Under the pieces are notes generated by a model. That model was given only the letters and a program-made list of their open reading frames with translations, ran no database searches and was not told where the DNA came from. The position numbers and the translations under genes were made by a program. From positions 9,362,001 through 9,426,000 of the forward strand of contig OZ234504.1 in the NCBI GenBank assembly GCA_965153455.1: a DNA stretch of 64,000 nt, read 5' to 3'. Shown one piece after another: positions 22,900 through 35,639 of the stretch. The first letter of the stretch is position 1, and each line of letters begins with the position of its first letter. The stretch comes from Sphagnum compactum. Taxonomy: Eukaryota; Bryophyta; Sphagnopsida; Sphagnales.

Positions 22900-25800
22900 A
22901 ATTTTCACTTATTAGAAATAGTGACAGGCTGGCTGGTACCTTCCACTGCAGAAGATTCGGTTTGCTGAAAACAGGTTTCTTCAGGCAGATAAGGGAGTTG
23001 AAAACACAAAGGAAAAATCCAGGCCGTGCTTGATGGAATGATAAATGACATGCCAGCTTTCTGCTGCTGTGGATTACAATTATTTTTTTCATTACAATCA
23101 GTCCAAACTTGACATGAAGCTAGTAATACTCAGATGTTTACACCTCTATGAAATTGCCTACAACACTACACACCACTTTGGACCTAAAACAACAAATGGG
23201 TCTAGTCATAACATAGAATTAACACATAGTTATCTGTAATTATTGTTCCATTTTTTCACAAATCATTTGTTTATCTTGTGTTTCAAGAAAAAAGGGGGAA
23301 AAATCCTCCAATTTTTAATATTGCAAAATTGAAAATGAGAACCTTGGGCAAGGCCCATCCTTTGTAGGGACTCTTTAGGACACAAAATATGGTGTCCACT
23401 TCCACATCTATTATGTCGCATAAAATAAGTTAATCATGTAGTTTTTGTTTGAGCCTTAATGTGAAATTCAATCAATTGCTTATGAACTTCTTCTCAAAAG
23501 CATTATCTTAGGATTGAGGTTGTTATTCCTTTTTTTTCACAATTTCAATTGACTAATTAGGCATTTTTCTTTGGCACACAAATGAACACAACTATTTCAC
23601 TTTAGCTATCCACATATGAATCTATTTATCCACATTGACCTTTGTTAATTGACAATAATTATCATCATAGGATAAAATAATCAAGGGTTAATTTTGGAAT
23701 ATAATTTCAATAAAAGATAATTTTTGTTAATGGGTAAATTTTCTAGTCTAGTTCACTTAAAAGACCTCTTAGTAATTATCTAATTACTAATGATAGGCTC
23801 ATATTTATTGTCCCTTTATTTACTAGAGGATGAAATCACTAAAATAAAAATATTTTTTTGAAGATAAGGAAGTTTGCCAATAATTAAAATATGTCCAAAA
23901 GAAAAGATAAGGTGAGAAAATTTAGAAAGATAAGGGAAACCCATGTGTGCTGGGGAACCACTTTTGGTTCCTTATTTATTTTTGGGCTTATTTTTTCATT
24001 ATTTCATTCCTTATCATTTTTTATCATTCTATTACTCTATCATTCTATCATTTTATGTGTTATATTATACAAAGATTGGTGTGTGCGAAGTGGGAGAAAA
24101 ACGTTGTACTTGTGTGAAGAAAAAATATAATGGATTTTGGTTAAAAGTCAAGTGACATCTTTTCTTTTGTGTTTTGCCTTTATTTCTTGAATGCAAATGA
24201 GAATATTTAATGTTAATTTAACGTAGAGTAAAGAAATTCTTAATTTAATTAATTTTTCTCTTCATATTACAATGTTACAATGTTAATTGAAAAACAATCA
24301 TTGAACGATACATGCAACATGAAGGTAGTTGTAGTAGGGAAACAACTACATTATGAAAGGAACTACAACAAAAAGGGTAGTTGTAACAAGAAAATAACAA
24401 AAGGAAGGTAGGAAGCTCGTGATGTATTTTTTATGACCAAGGACTAAAAGGTAACTACCTTCTGTCCTTCCATTTTAAGTTTTGATTTTATCAAGGAAAT
24501 GCATTTTCAAAAATGTTTTTTCATTTTCTTTATTCAATTTCTACTCGGAAACCCTTTCCTTGTGATAGTAATTAGGTTGTCGGTTCCACGAAAATTACAA
24601 CCCTTTCATGATTTTCACCTTGCTTAGGAAATTGCAAGTGTTGTATTGCATTTCTAATGTCAAGTCCATTTGTAGGGTTAATATCAATATGTAATATTGT
24701 TTTTTTTTAAACCTTGGATTTGATCATTAACATGTAAATCCAATGATTTTTATTTCCACAACATTATATGGCACATTTGTGAAAAGGGTCTTTGTAAAAA
24801 CAAGTTGTTATGCTAATTAAGTTCGTATTATTGAAGTGAGAAGTGGATATCCCTAATTAAAAATCCTAGCATAAACTTCATATTGGTGATTCTACACTAA
24901 CTAAAATGTTTTTTTATTTCAATGACAAGTTTAAAAGGAAGTATTTTCTTGGTTTGCAATAAAGTTGTATATAATTTGATGACCTTGGAAGTTGAATGAT
25001 CTTCATGGTGTGTGTGTGTTAATCATACCATTTTGAAATTAGTGCACTAATTTCATGTTGCCATCCACTACACCATGCAAGTTGAATTGCTTACTTGTAC
25101 ATGTTTCTTGGTAAGATTTCATTAAGAACTTGATTATATTTGCTAACAAGTGGACATGGATGTTAATTTTTTTCAATCAAAGAATAATATCTTTATGATG
25201 TAATGTTAATATATATTTGTTTGGCACAAATATATGTCACAATGTACTAAAAAATGCAAATATGCTCAAAAAATGATTGAAATGATTTTTAATCTTTATG
25301 AAATTTGTATTATCTACTAAACATTGTGATTCCATATGATTGGAATAAGTTTGTGAACCATCTAAAGAATTTGATAATTATCATATTATGAATAGGCATT
25401 TTTTAGGGCGATGACCATAGGTATGTGGTAAATAACATTTTGCCAAACAATCATTGTCAAATGGGAGATGACAAGATATGTGAAGTGGGCCATGTTTTAA
25501 AATTTCATTTAAAACATTTTTTGGTTGACTAATTCAAACCTAGACCTAGTGCAATCCAAAAAAGAAGAAGGTTATATCATAGTGCATATACCATAAATAT
25601 AGCCATTATTCCTTGAATTTAATTATTTTAATTTATTTTTTAATTAAAATAATATTAGATGACATTAATTTTGTGAAAATCAAAATATCAAATGTCAACA
25701 TTAAAAGTTAAACCCAAAATTAAATGCAACACATTTTGCAAATGTATACTTTACACACATGTCATGAAATTGCCCAAGTTGCCCACCCCACTCGCCCCCA

Positions 25801-28800
25801 ATGTGCTTTCACCATGTGTTGAAATAATGGGTCAACTTCTTGTGGGTAGCAAAAGGACAAGCCATGAAAAGTTTTGTAAAAGGATGTTGATGAAGGCAAA
25901 ACCTAATATCAATATTGAACATGATGAATCATCATCCATTGCTGGTGAGGTTGTAAATTCCACAACCAATATTGTTGTGGGAAATGAGGGAGGTTTAATA
26001 AATGCAGAGAATGGAACATTAGTAGCAATTGGAAATGGATCAAATGATGAAGATGACGAAATTTTGGCAAAAATATTGAGGAGAGAAAGAAATCGAAAAT
26101 AAAAATGGGAGTCCCAAATATGAATAGTCACAACAAATCAGCAAATAACAAAATTATTACTTCTAAGGTCAATTAGATCAACAAGTAGTGTTGGCCTAAA
26201 GTCTAACAACCACATCATTCACTACTACTAAAAAGGAAACATGTGTAACTCTGCAATGTTGGTTAGAAGTAGTGTTCTACAACAATTAGCGACTTGTGGG
26301 GTTATGAGGTGGACTTGTAATAAATGGTAGTAGAAAATGTCTATCAACATGAATTAATGAAGGCCAATGTTATCCACTTTTATGTCCAACCTTTTGGAAA
26401 TAAAGCACAATCATTTTATTTTTTAGAATATCAAAACTAGAGTTTCTACACACTCAGCAAATGGCTACACTCCCAACATAGTGCAACAAAGGAGCGTGGC
26501 CATCACTACCTTGGTTGTTATTAAACATGCTTGAATGGTAAAATGGTTGCAAAAAATATAAAGCTATCTAAAAAATGTGTCTATTAGAGCCTACAATGAC
26601 GTCTTTTTATTGACAATGCTACAAAGGACTTTTGGATCAAAACAATATAACGACAAAGGTCAAGTTTGCACTTTCAGTAGAAACAAAAGTTCTTGCCATT
26701 TAGTGGTGGACCATAGAAACAACTATGTTTCCTAATAAGAAGAAAGTATGCATAAAAAGAATTGGGAGGAAACAATTTGTGGAACACCCCACATATTTGT
26801 GGCAAGTGTCCCAAGTAAGGAAAATATGAGCTTTAGTATGCTCCAATAGCCTTTTCCAAATGTTGGCCAAACTTTAAAAATACACATTGTAGACTTTTGT
26901 TGTTGTTTTATATCATGATTTTGTGAGTGGTTTAACAATGTTTTATTTTCATGATTTTGATTTGCATTGCTTCATTTTTCATGTTCTGGTTTTAGTTTCC
27001 AATTTGCTATAATTTTAGAACTTTAAAAACTTATTGAATGTATGTATGTTCTTAGATATAGATGGGCAAAAGCACACTACGCCCCCTAAAAATTGTAGTA
27101 AAAAAATTAAAATAAATTTGCATTTGGTTTTTTTGGGCACATGTGGACATTGCATTTTGGATTATTTTTGTGAATTTCAAGTATATTGCATTAACTTTAA
27201 ACGTAAACTAACTTATTAAAAAAAGAAACTCCAATAAACATTTACAAACTTGAACATATGAAGTATATTTGTGTCAAAAAAATACATGTCACAAAGTATG
27301 AAAAATTGCAAATATATTTCAAAACTAAGGTTATGGGTGGAGTTTTGTAATGAATTTTTTGGTGGTGTGTGATATATAGTGATACACTTCAAAAGCTTTA
27401 TTATAATTTAATACTCATGTTTCAAAACATAAATAGTATATTATTTAATACATCATTTAAAAGTGTAGTTGAATGAAAAGATGAAACATAAATTAACTTG
27501 AGCATATCATGCACTCTTAAATAACAACATGCACAAAAGAATTTCAAAGTTTCAAAACGTTGACGTGATATATAGTGATAGTAGGTTGATAGACATGTAA
27601 TTAATGGTTGACATGAAATTGATTTAACCAAAATGTTAAATATTTGAATAATGTAAAATTTGAAATCAAAAGTCAAACTTTCAACATATTTCAACTACAT
27701 AAAAAATGAAAAAAATAGATATAATTAAAAAACTTGTTGTGATTAATTTGCATGGTTTTAAAAGTTTTTCCCATCTCAATTTGAACCCAATTTGTAAGCA
27801 TTGGTGTTTTATTCACAAACTATATCACTTTTCTTTTTTTCTTCCTTTTTTCTACCTTTTTTTCCTTCCTTTTTTCTTCTTGCAAAACTTTTGTAATAGT
27901 TCAATTCATTCATCTTCCCATACGTTTAATTCAAATAACAACACACATTAAAAGAAAGTTGCAACCTTTACTACATATTCATAGGATGTGAAAAACATAC
28001 ATGATTTAATAAATTCATAATATCTTCAAGGTTGCTTAAATACATTTGATTAATGTAATACCAAGGAAGATTCAACACATGTTTGTAGAATAATTAATGA
28101 AATTTGAATACTTCATATCAAGAATAAAATATTCTTGATTGTGTATTTTTCTTCAATTTTTTTTGTTCTTTTGAAAAAATAAATTTGAAATTATGAAATT
28201 TTTATAAATCATATAATCAATGTCATAGATGTGAGAGTACTATATGACTAAATAAAATGTAATATAAAAATGACATTCATGTACGATAAATTATAGAATA
28301 AACAACATGGATTGTTTTTTTTAATAGGTCATATTTGCATAAGGGACATGGATCACCAAATGAGTTTTAAAATACATACAAATCATTTGATTTCATCAAG
28401 TCATGTTTGTTTTATGACAACATTTTCATCTTTTATCCTTTCTCCAATGTCAATGACAATTCAAATGGTTTTCATAAGTTGCAAGGACATTTAAAATTCA
28501 TATAATAAAAAATCGATAACTTATATATTATAAATTTATTAAGATTTATCATCAAGCAATGACATTTGTAATAAGGACAATGTTGGTCATTTATCCATTT
28601 AATTAATACTGTTCCAAATTAAAATTTTAATTAATGAATCTCCAAAAATTTAATGAAAGGATCACAAATTTAATCCATCATGAATCCATAGAAGAATCAT
28701 TTTAATTCAATACAAGATTTATGCAAAATTCTAGGTTTTATATATTTATAATAAGAAGATTTGGATTGCCAAAACATGTCATTGTCCTAATAGATTGTGA

Positions 28801-30295
28801 GTAACCATTGATTTTGTCACAAGACATCCACAAAGCTATTTTAGTTTATGAATTCATATTATGCATGCAATTTTGTAACAATGATCAAATGACATTTTGC
28901 ATGTATAATGTTTTATATACATTCATAAATTCTTATTCAATTTTGTTGAAGATTGATTTCGTGAGACAACAAAATGTCAAATGTGAATTTCAAAAATAAT
29001 ATTATTTGTAGATATACTTTTTCAAACATTATTTGATCACTTTTTTTGTGTATTAAATTACATCTTTTTGTTTCATCTTGTTTAAATAATTTGGCACATA
29101 TGTAGGTTTTTCTTTTCTCTTTTGAAAGATAAATACCCATGTCACTTAAAACAAGTTTGTAAAGTTATAAATGGTTTGTTATCGTACGACTTCTACTATA
29201 TACTAATGATGTGATGCATAAATTTTAATCAAATTATCAAAACACATCAAAATACTTTTTTAACCAAAAAAATAATATAAAGGAAGAACATTGAGGAGAA
29301 TCTTACATCTTTTCTTTTTTGGTAAGTTCACTAAATCTTTCAATCATTTCTTTTCACGTAATGCACACATAATGAGGTGAACATCACCTGTTATGTAACA
29401 CCTTAAATGAATGCAAACCATAATGAAGGAAAAGCAAATGGGTGCATGCTCAAACATAGAAAACTCATGACAAAAATGCTCTATCAAAAATCACAATTTA
29501 TGTGAGAAAAACACAATTCTACATTATTTTAATATTTTAATTCTATGGTCAACCTTCATTCTTATTTTGTGTTCGAAACACATAATTTTTAATGAATTAT
29601 TACAAAACTCATAACATGTTCTCACATTTGCTCCCTCTTACCTTTTGTGCCTATAATTTCCACATAATATTTACATAATTACAAAAGACCACAAAAATTC
29701 ATACAATTTATGATCTATGAAACAAATTTAAAAAAAAAAAAAAAAAGAATAAAAAATTGAGTACAATGCATAGCATTGAGATGACTTCATCATGGTTGTT
29801 TTCACATGCTAAATAGAAAGTCATCTTTCCATTTTCACTTTTTGCATTGACATTTGTTCTTGTGGTTTTCAATCTTTTTGAACAAGGTCAACATATTCAC
29901 ATGATGAAGTCTAATTAAAGAACAAATGTTCATACATCAATGACATGTCACGTTAAAAAAAGTAAAATTTTCATCAAAAAATAATTATGATATAATGCAA
30001 TGTGTAATATTTAATAAATTCTCCTTATTTGAATCAAAAGAAAAAACAAAAAAATTCAAATATTCTTGAAGTGCAAAACATTAATTCATTTTTATATGAA
30101 ATTGAGACATTAAAAAAATAAGATTTTTAAAAAAAAAAACATTGTTCCGTTCCATTCTAGTCAATGAAATTGTCACATGATGCACATTCAAAATTGTTAT
30201 AATGACGACCACTAACAAACCTTATCCAGATTCACATGAACCAATTCCAATTATCAACTAATTTTTAATAAATAAATAAATAAAAAGGCAACACC
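22900..30295. other. AT-rich gene desert
   Basis: I find no recognisable protein domain, tRNA or clear repeat array here. The longest open frame (25692-26102, 136 codons) has low-complexity, AT-biased composition with an acidic C-terminal patch and no recognisable family. It may be a transposon remnant. Short homopolymers and AT-rich words dominate. Confidence 0.6.
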
Positions 30296-30336
30296 TAGTT
30301 TGGGCTGGGCGGTCATCTGCTGGACCCCGTGGTATG

Positions 30337-30393
30337 GAATAGCCAAAACGGCTATTCTACGTGTTGGGCAGGCACGCGGGTGCCGTGCCCAAC
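30337..30393. promoter_or_regulatory. GC-rich double hairpin at the start of the alcohol oxidase gene region
   Basis: Two short inverted repeats lie at the sharp switch from AT-rich desert to GC-rich DNA: GAATAGCC/GGCTATTC (30337-30344 and 30350-30357) and GTTGGGCA/TGCCCAAC (30363-30370 and 30386-30393, with GGCAC/GTGCC inside). They lie about 0.7 kb upstream of the oxidase ATG. No TATA box is obvious. They may be promoter elements or a small GC-rich insertion. Confidence 0.35.
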
Positions 30394-31053
30394 AGGCGAG
30401 GCCAGGCACGGCGGCTAAGAAAAAGGCGTCAGTCTTCTGGCCTAATAGGAGACAAGAGAGGAGAAGCGAAGAGAAGACGAGAGAGAGGAGAGGGTAGCGG
30501 GAAGATTCTGGAGTGGCGAAAAAACTGCCGCAAATTCTGCGATGAATCTCGTACGCTTTCTGCTCGATTGTGTGCCAGCGATATGTGCGTCGACTGGTTT
30601 GCGATTCCGCCACGATTCTGAATTGTCTGCTTCTTCTTCTTCTTTTTTAATACATTTTTTTAATGACTCTCTGGTCGTTTTTGGTATGTCTGTTTTGTCT
30701 GTTAACTCACGTAACCTGCAAAGATCAGTAAGGCACAACAAAGAGAAAGGAACGGAAATGGACCGAAAGGGAAGGGAAGGGAAGGTAAGAGAAGATAATT
30801 CTTTTGTTGTTGTTGCGACAATTTTGTTTACAAGAGTTTTGGTTCCTTCGAATCAGTAGTAGTAGGAGGAAGAGGAGGAGAAGGACAAGGGGGGAAGTCG
30901 AGGATCTCTTGATTCATCATCTGTGAAGCTCATGCAGGATCAGAGTCGATCCGTTGTTGTTTTTGATGATTTTTGGAGCCGTCTGTCTGTGCAAGTCGGA
31001 TTTGCTAACGCTGCAGTTTTTTTTGGATCCAGATAGAACCACTTCAGACAGAC

Positions 31054-34000
31054 ATGGTTTACAGCAACGGATCACATGATGATCATCATCATACTAGTAG
31101 CAAGAAGAAACAACAAGACTGCCAGAGCAAGAATTCAGGCAGCAATAACAACTATGGCGTAGTACCACCACGTCATCATCCATCTCTGACCACATGGAAT
31201 CCACCTCTTGATCATGGATTCAGTGCCAAACAAATGGAAGCTCTCACCTGCCTCTGTGATGCTCTGGTTCCTTCACTCCAAGCTTCATCATTCCATCTTG
31301 ATCTCAACACGGACAATCGTCATCAGTCTAGCTTTGAGAGCTTGGGAATTGGAAGAAGAAATGTGGACGATGTCAATGCCTTTTACAAGTTGTCTGCCTC
31401 TGAAGCCGGCGTGCCTCCAATTGTAAGTCCAAAAAATCCTCTCTGTGTATCTGACAGGATCATCTGTGTGTGTCTGACATGACCATCTCTTCCTCGGTCT
31501 GACAAGTTCATCTCTCTGTGTGTCTGAGAAGCATCGTCTCCCTCTGTGTGTCTGACAAGATCATCTCTCTCAGTCTGACAACATATCTGTCTCTGTGTCC
31601 AACAAGATTATCTCTATCTGGGTCTGACAATATCATCTCTCTCTGTCTCTCACTCTTACTGAGTGAAATTTCAGCCATATTTTTTAGGCTTTCATGTGTT
31701 TCCAGTGCAACTCAATTTGGGATTGAACTCCAAGATCAATCCATTAAGTGGTATTGCATAGTCTGCGAAACACTGCAAGTAGGAAATTATATCCCTTATA
31801 TAAAATCTGAAACAGAAATGGACACAGATTCTGAAAGATTTGGAAGTCTAATATCAAGCATGATGGAAGCAGAAAACACACTGTGATAGTAAAGGAAATC
31901 AAAGTTCAGTGTCCTAAAATATCTACATGTCACAGGTAGCTGGCATGTTGACAAATGTATTGAAGTGCAAGCTGATGGCAATCAGCATTCTACTATGGCT
32001 TCTTTCAACAGCCATAGGAACCTTTCTGTTGGGTGGTTGGGCAACTGTGAGCAAAGACTTCCCTTACATCAGATGTTACTCCCGTCTTGAAAGCAAACAA
32101 CAAGAAAGGGTGTTGCAAGGATGGTCACTTAGCTCCCTTCCGCCCTTCCGTGCAATCTTCAAGCTCTTCAAATCCATTGTACTTTGGGCTTACTATTGCA
32201 AGGTTCTTTCTGTTCCTGTGCCATAAAACAAAACAATTTTCTCTTCTTTGTTGAAATAGGAAGGATATTGCTGGCAATGACAAATGACTGACTACTTACT
32301 TCACAAAGTTTCACTGCTAATAAATAATTAAGCATTGTCCAAAAGTAGCCTGGTTGCAATTTTTGTTTCCTGATTGCTTCCCCATATGAGTAAAACCCTC
32401 TGTATATATTGTGATGTTAGATTGACACGAATGGGGATAACCCAACATGGAAAGCTATCGGCTATTGTGGTCCTGATCCCCAAGTAGCCAGTGCAAACCT
32501 ACTACACAGTAAACAGATGTCACATAACCAGTTTGGAGATCATGTAATCAATGCAAAACAGGCTGGTGAATGCCTCAAATCACGCCTTTCTGATGCCGGG
32601 TGTTGTATGATCAAGGACCTGAAGGGCTTCACTGCATTAGTTAGTAAAGGAAGTGGCAGAGCTGCCCCAAATAGCAATGATATTGGCATTGAATGTGATG
32701 TTGTCATTGTTGGCTCTGGGTCTGGTGGTGGCGTGGTGGCAGCAGTTCTCGCAGAAAAGGGTTATAGAGTTGTAGTGTTAGACAAGGGAGAGTACTATGC
32801 ACCAGATGATATTTCAACACTCGAAGGCCCATCCATATTGTCACTATATGAAAAATCTGGAGCTCTTGCAACAGAAGATGGTGGGGTGTCTCTGGCTGCT
32901 GCAAGGACCATTGGTGGTGGCTCCACTGTAAACTGGTGTGTTTGCTTCAAAACACCAGAAAATGTTAGGAATGAGTGGGTCCAGGATTTTGGCCTACAGT
33001 TGTTTGCTAGTGAGAAATATGAACAGGCTATGGAAGTGGTTTGGAAACGTCTTTCAGTCCAGGAGGTAACAAATAAGCACAACTTGCCAAACTCAATCCT
33101 TCAAAATGGCTGCAAAAGACTTGGGCTTAACTTTGGGACACTGGCACGCAATTCAAGTGCGGATCACTATTGCGGGTGGTGTAGCTTTGGATGTCCAACA
33201 GGACAGAAACAGTCAACTCCTGAGACATGGCTCCTGGATGCAGTCAAAACTAATAACACACTGATCTTATCAAATTGTGAAGCTCAACAGATTCTGCATA
33301 GCCCAAATCTAACAGGCAAGAAACCAAGACAAGCGCTAGGAGTAATGGCAACCGTGGAGGATGGCACAAGGGTTACCCGCTTGTTTGTGAAGGCTAGCGC
33401 AACCATAGTAGCTTGTGGGTCACTAATGACCCCTCCACTCTTGTTGAATAGTGGACTAGAGAACAAGAACATTGGCAAGAATTTACATCTCCATCCAGCA
33501 CAGGCGGTGTGGGGAATTTTTCCAGAAGGATCAGGCCCTGAAGGAACATCTTATGAGGGTGGTATTATGACAGCATACTCCCGGGTATCTAGAAGGGACT
33601 CAAGCTCCTATGGAGCTCTGTTGGAAACTTTATGCTTGCACCCTGGGATCTTTGCTGCTTTCATTCCATGGTGTTCAGGTAATTTCTGTGCCACTGCTTG
33701 TTCATCTCCTTGGATGTTTCTTCCCTGTCACTGTTCCCTTCAACCACCAGTTGATTTCTTCCCCTCCCAATATCCCCTTTAGTACAAGTTGATTCTTTTC
33801 ACCATCCAATATTTGTGCCAGATTCATCACCCATTCTTTGGTGTTCTGTATCTGAAAACAACAGCAATATTGCACCAATTGTGTCACATGGCAACTACCA
33901 TCAGAATGTATGTCATCATGCACACATCATATGATAATCAATGTCACTGATAAATCTGCACCTGAATTCTATATTGTCTTGAAGGGATGGATGCCAAGCA

Positions 34001-34638
34001 GAGATGCTACATTATTCCCGCACTGTTCACATTTGCAGTGTAACTAGGGATAAAGGGAGTGGGTCAGTAAGGGTGGATCGAAATCGAGAGCCCACTTTTG
34101 ACTACACACTCTCAGATTATGATGAAGAGACGATGATGATAGGTGTAGATCAAGCGTTACGGGTTTTAGTTGCAGCAGGTGCAACCCAGATTGGGACTCA
34201 TCAGTTTGATGGGGAGTGCTTTTGTGTGCAAGGTGAAGGACTTGAAAAGCCTCCTTAGAAAGATTTCAAGCAATGACCTGGTTTAGAACTGTAAACTGCA
34301 TCACATAGTAAATGCCAGTACACTGAAGTTAATCACCTGGTGTTGCAGGTGCACGTACAGCTGATTTAGAAGCATACCTGGCTAGGGTTCGTCAACGAGG
34401 TGCAAAGAAGCTGCGAGTGACTCTTGCGTCTGCCCACCAATTAGGAAGCTGTCGAATGGGCATGGATCCACAATCATCAGCTGTTGATCCCCGGGGAGAA
34501 ACATGGGAAGTGCAGGGTCTGTTTCTGGGAGATGGTAGTGTGATGCCCACATCACCTGGTGTGAATCCCATGGTGACAATACAGTCGATTGCCTATTGCA
34601 TTGCAGACGCTGTTGCTGAATCTCTAAAACTATGTTGA
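31054..34638 (+). CDS. Long-chain fatty alcohol oxidase (FAO), five exons, possible frameshift at exon 4
   Basis: Exons read as 31054-31422, 31936-32202, 32421-33678, 33999-34232 and 34349-34638, giving about 805 residues with all phases consistent. The enzyme is a membrane-bound FAD protein of the GMC oxidoreductase group; it oxidises long-chain alcohols to aldehydes with release of H2O2, feeding omega-oxidation. Exon 2 encodes a membrane helix ([19 protein letters not shown]). Exon 3 carries the FAD-binding [20 protein letters not shown] and [16 protein letters not shown]. Exon 5 carries HQLGSCRMG and [15 protein letters not shown]. Plant FAOs are often 740-760 residues; the N-terminal His/Ser/Asn-rich part is long here. 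At exon 4 a better family match starts at 33985 (GMDAKQR) but is one base out of frame; the acceptor at 33998 restores frame with loss of a few residues. The family is certain, functionality is not. Confidence 0.85.
31440..31660 (+). repeat. Intronic minisatellite, unit about 25 bp
   Basis: TCTGACA or close variants recur at 31450, 31473, 31498, 31523, 31551, 31574, 31598 and 31623, separated by CATCTCTCTCTGTG-like filler. It lies wholly inside intron 1 of the alcohol oxidase gene, directly after the donor site. Confidence 0.75.
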
Positions 34639-34778
34639 TGTCAAGAAATTGAGCATCATCTGTTGTCTAAACCACACAGCAACATGGATCCTAAATAGAT
34701 GGAAAAAGAAACTCACAGTTAGCACCATGATGCAGCCAAAAAACCATACCAGGAAGGACTGATCCATAGGATCAGAAA

Positions 34779-35068
34779 GCAAATCTTCCGCGTCAAATAT
34801 TAGCTGTCTCTAAAACAGAAAAGTTTTTTACCCTACTACGTGAGGGAATGGCACATGCTTGCCTAGATTGAAATTTTGCAAAAATTGAACTTCATAAAAA
34901 TTGATTATACAAAAGAGAGGTAGGCAAATCTTCCGTGTCAAATATTAGCTGTCTCTAAAACAGAAATTTTTTTTACCCTACTACGTGAGGGAATGGCACA
35001 TGCTTGCCTTGATTGAAATTTTGCAAAAATTGAACTTCATCAAAATTGATTATACAAAAGAGAGGTAG
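34779..35068 (+). repeat. Recent 145-bp tandem duplication
   Basis: Units 34779-34923 and 34924-35068 are almost identical, with only a few differences. They begin GCAAATCTTCC and end with ACAAAAGAGAGGTAG. The duplication lies 140 bp after the alcohol oxidase stop codon, in or beyond its 3' untranslated region. Confidence 0.85.
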
Positions 35069-35410
35069 GTAGATAGAAGCAACTGGAAGCATCAACTACC
35101 GGCAGGAAAAATACAGACCCAACAAAAAAAAGGAGAGCAGAAATCGTTGTCACGGAAAACCCATTCCACCAAATCCAAGCTGGTTGTTAATATGTTTACC
35201 ATTGTAGATGATACAAAAGAATCCTTTCATGTTCCAATACTTGTGTGCCTGCAGCCACTTTTAATAGAAAACCTGAAAGTGCCTTCTTAACTGCCAGAAA
35301 AAAATAAGGTGGAAAAGGGTAAATGTATTGAAACTGTGGGATACAAGAATGATGGGCTTAGAACATTGGACTTCTTCAACACACTGCAGAACATTGCCCA
35401 TGGACTATAT

Positions 35411-35622
35411 GTCATGGCCTAGGATATTTTGGGATACTTTTGGCAATGTCATGTCCTAGGATATTTTGGGATACTTTTGGCAATATCATGGCCTAGGATA
35501 TTTTGGGATATTTTGGCAATATCATCCCAAAATATCCTAGGCCATGATATTGCCAAAAGTATCCCAAAATATCCTAGGACATGACATTGCCAAAAGTATC
35601 CCAAAATATCCTAGGCCATGAC
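35411..35622. repeat. Perfect palindrome with 99-bp arms built of 37-bp repeats
   Basis: The left arm 35411-35509 is the exact reverse complement of 35524-35622, with a 14-nt spacer. The left half is three direct copies of a 37-bp unit (starting 35411, 35448 and 35485), each containing CCTAGGATATTTTGGGATA. The unit variants (GGCC or GTCC; CAATGTC or CAATATC) are mirrored exactly in the right half. A transcript would form a long perfect double strand. It sits about 0.8 kb downstream of the alcohol oxidase gene. Confidence 0.9.
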
Positions 35623-35639
35623 ACTATAAGGTGAACTAA

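Noticed and set aside
25692-26102. 136-codon frame in the AT-rich desert
   Set aside because: No recognisable motif, AT-driven residues and no promoter or exon context. At most a transposon remnant.
35411-35622. CRISPR-like repeat array
   Set aside because: The 37-bp units have no unique spacers, are partly inverted, and the DNA is eukaryotic.
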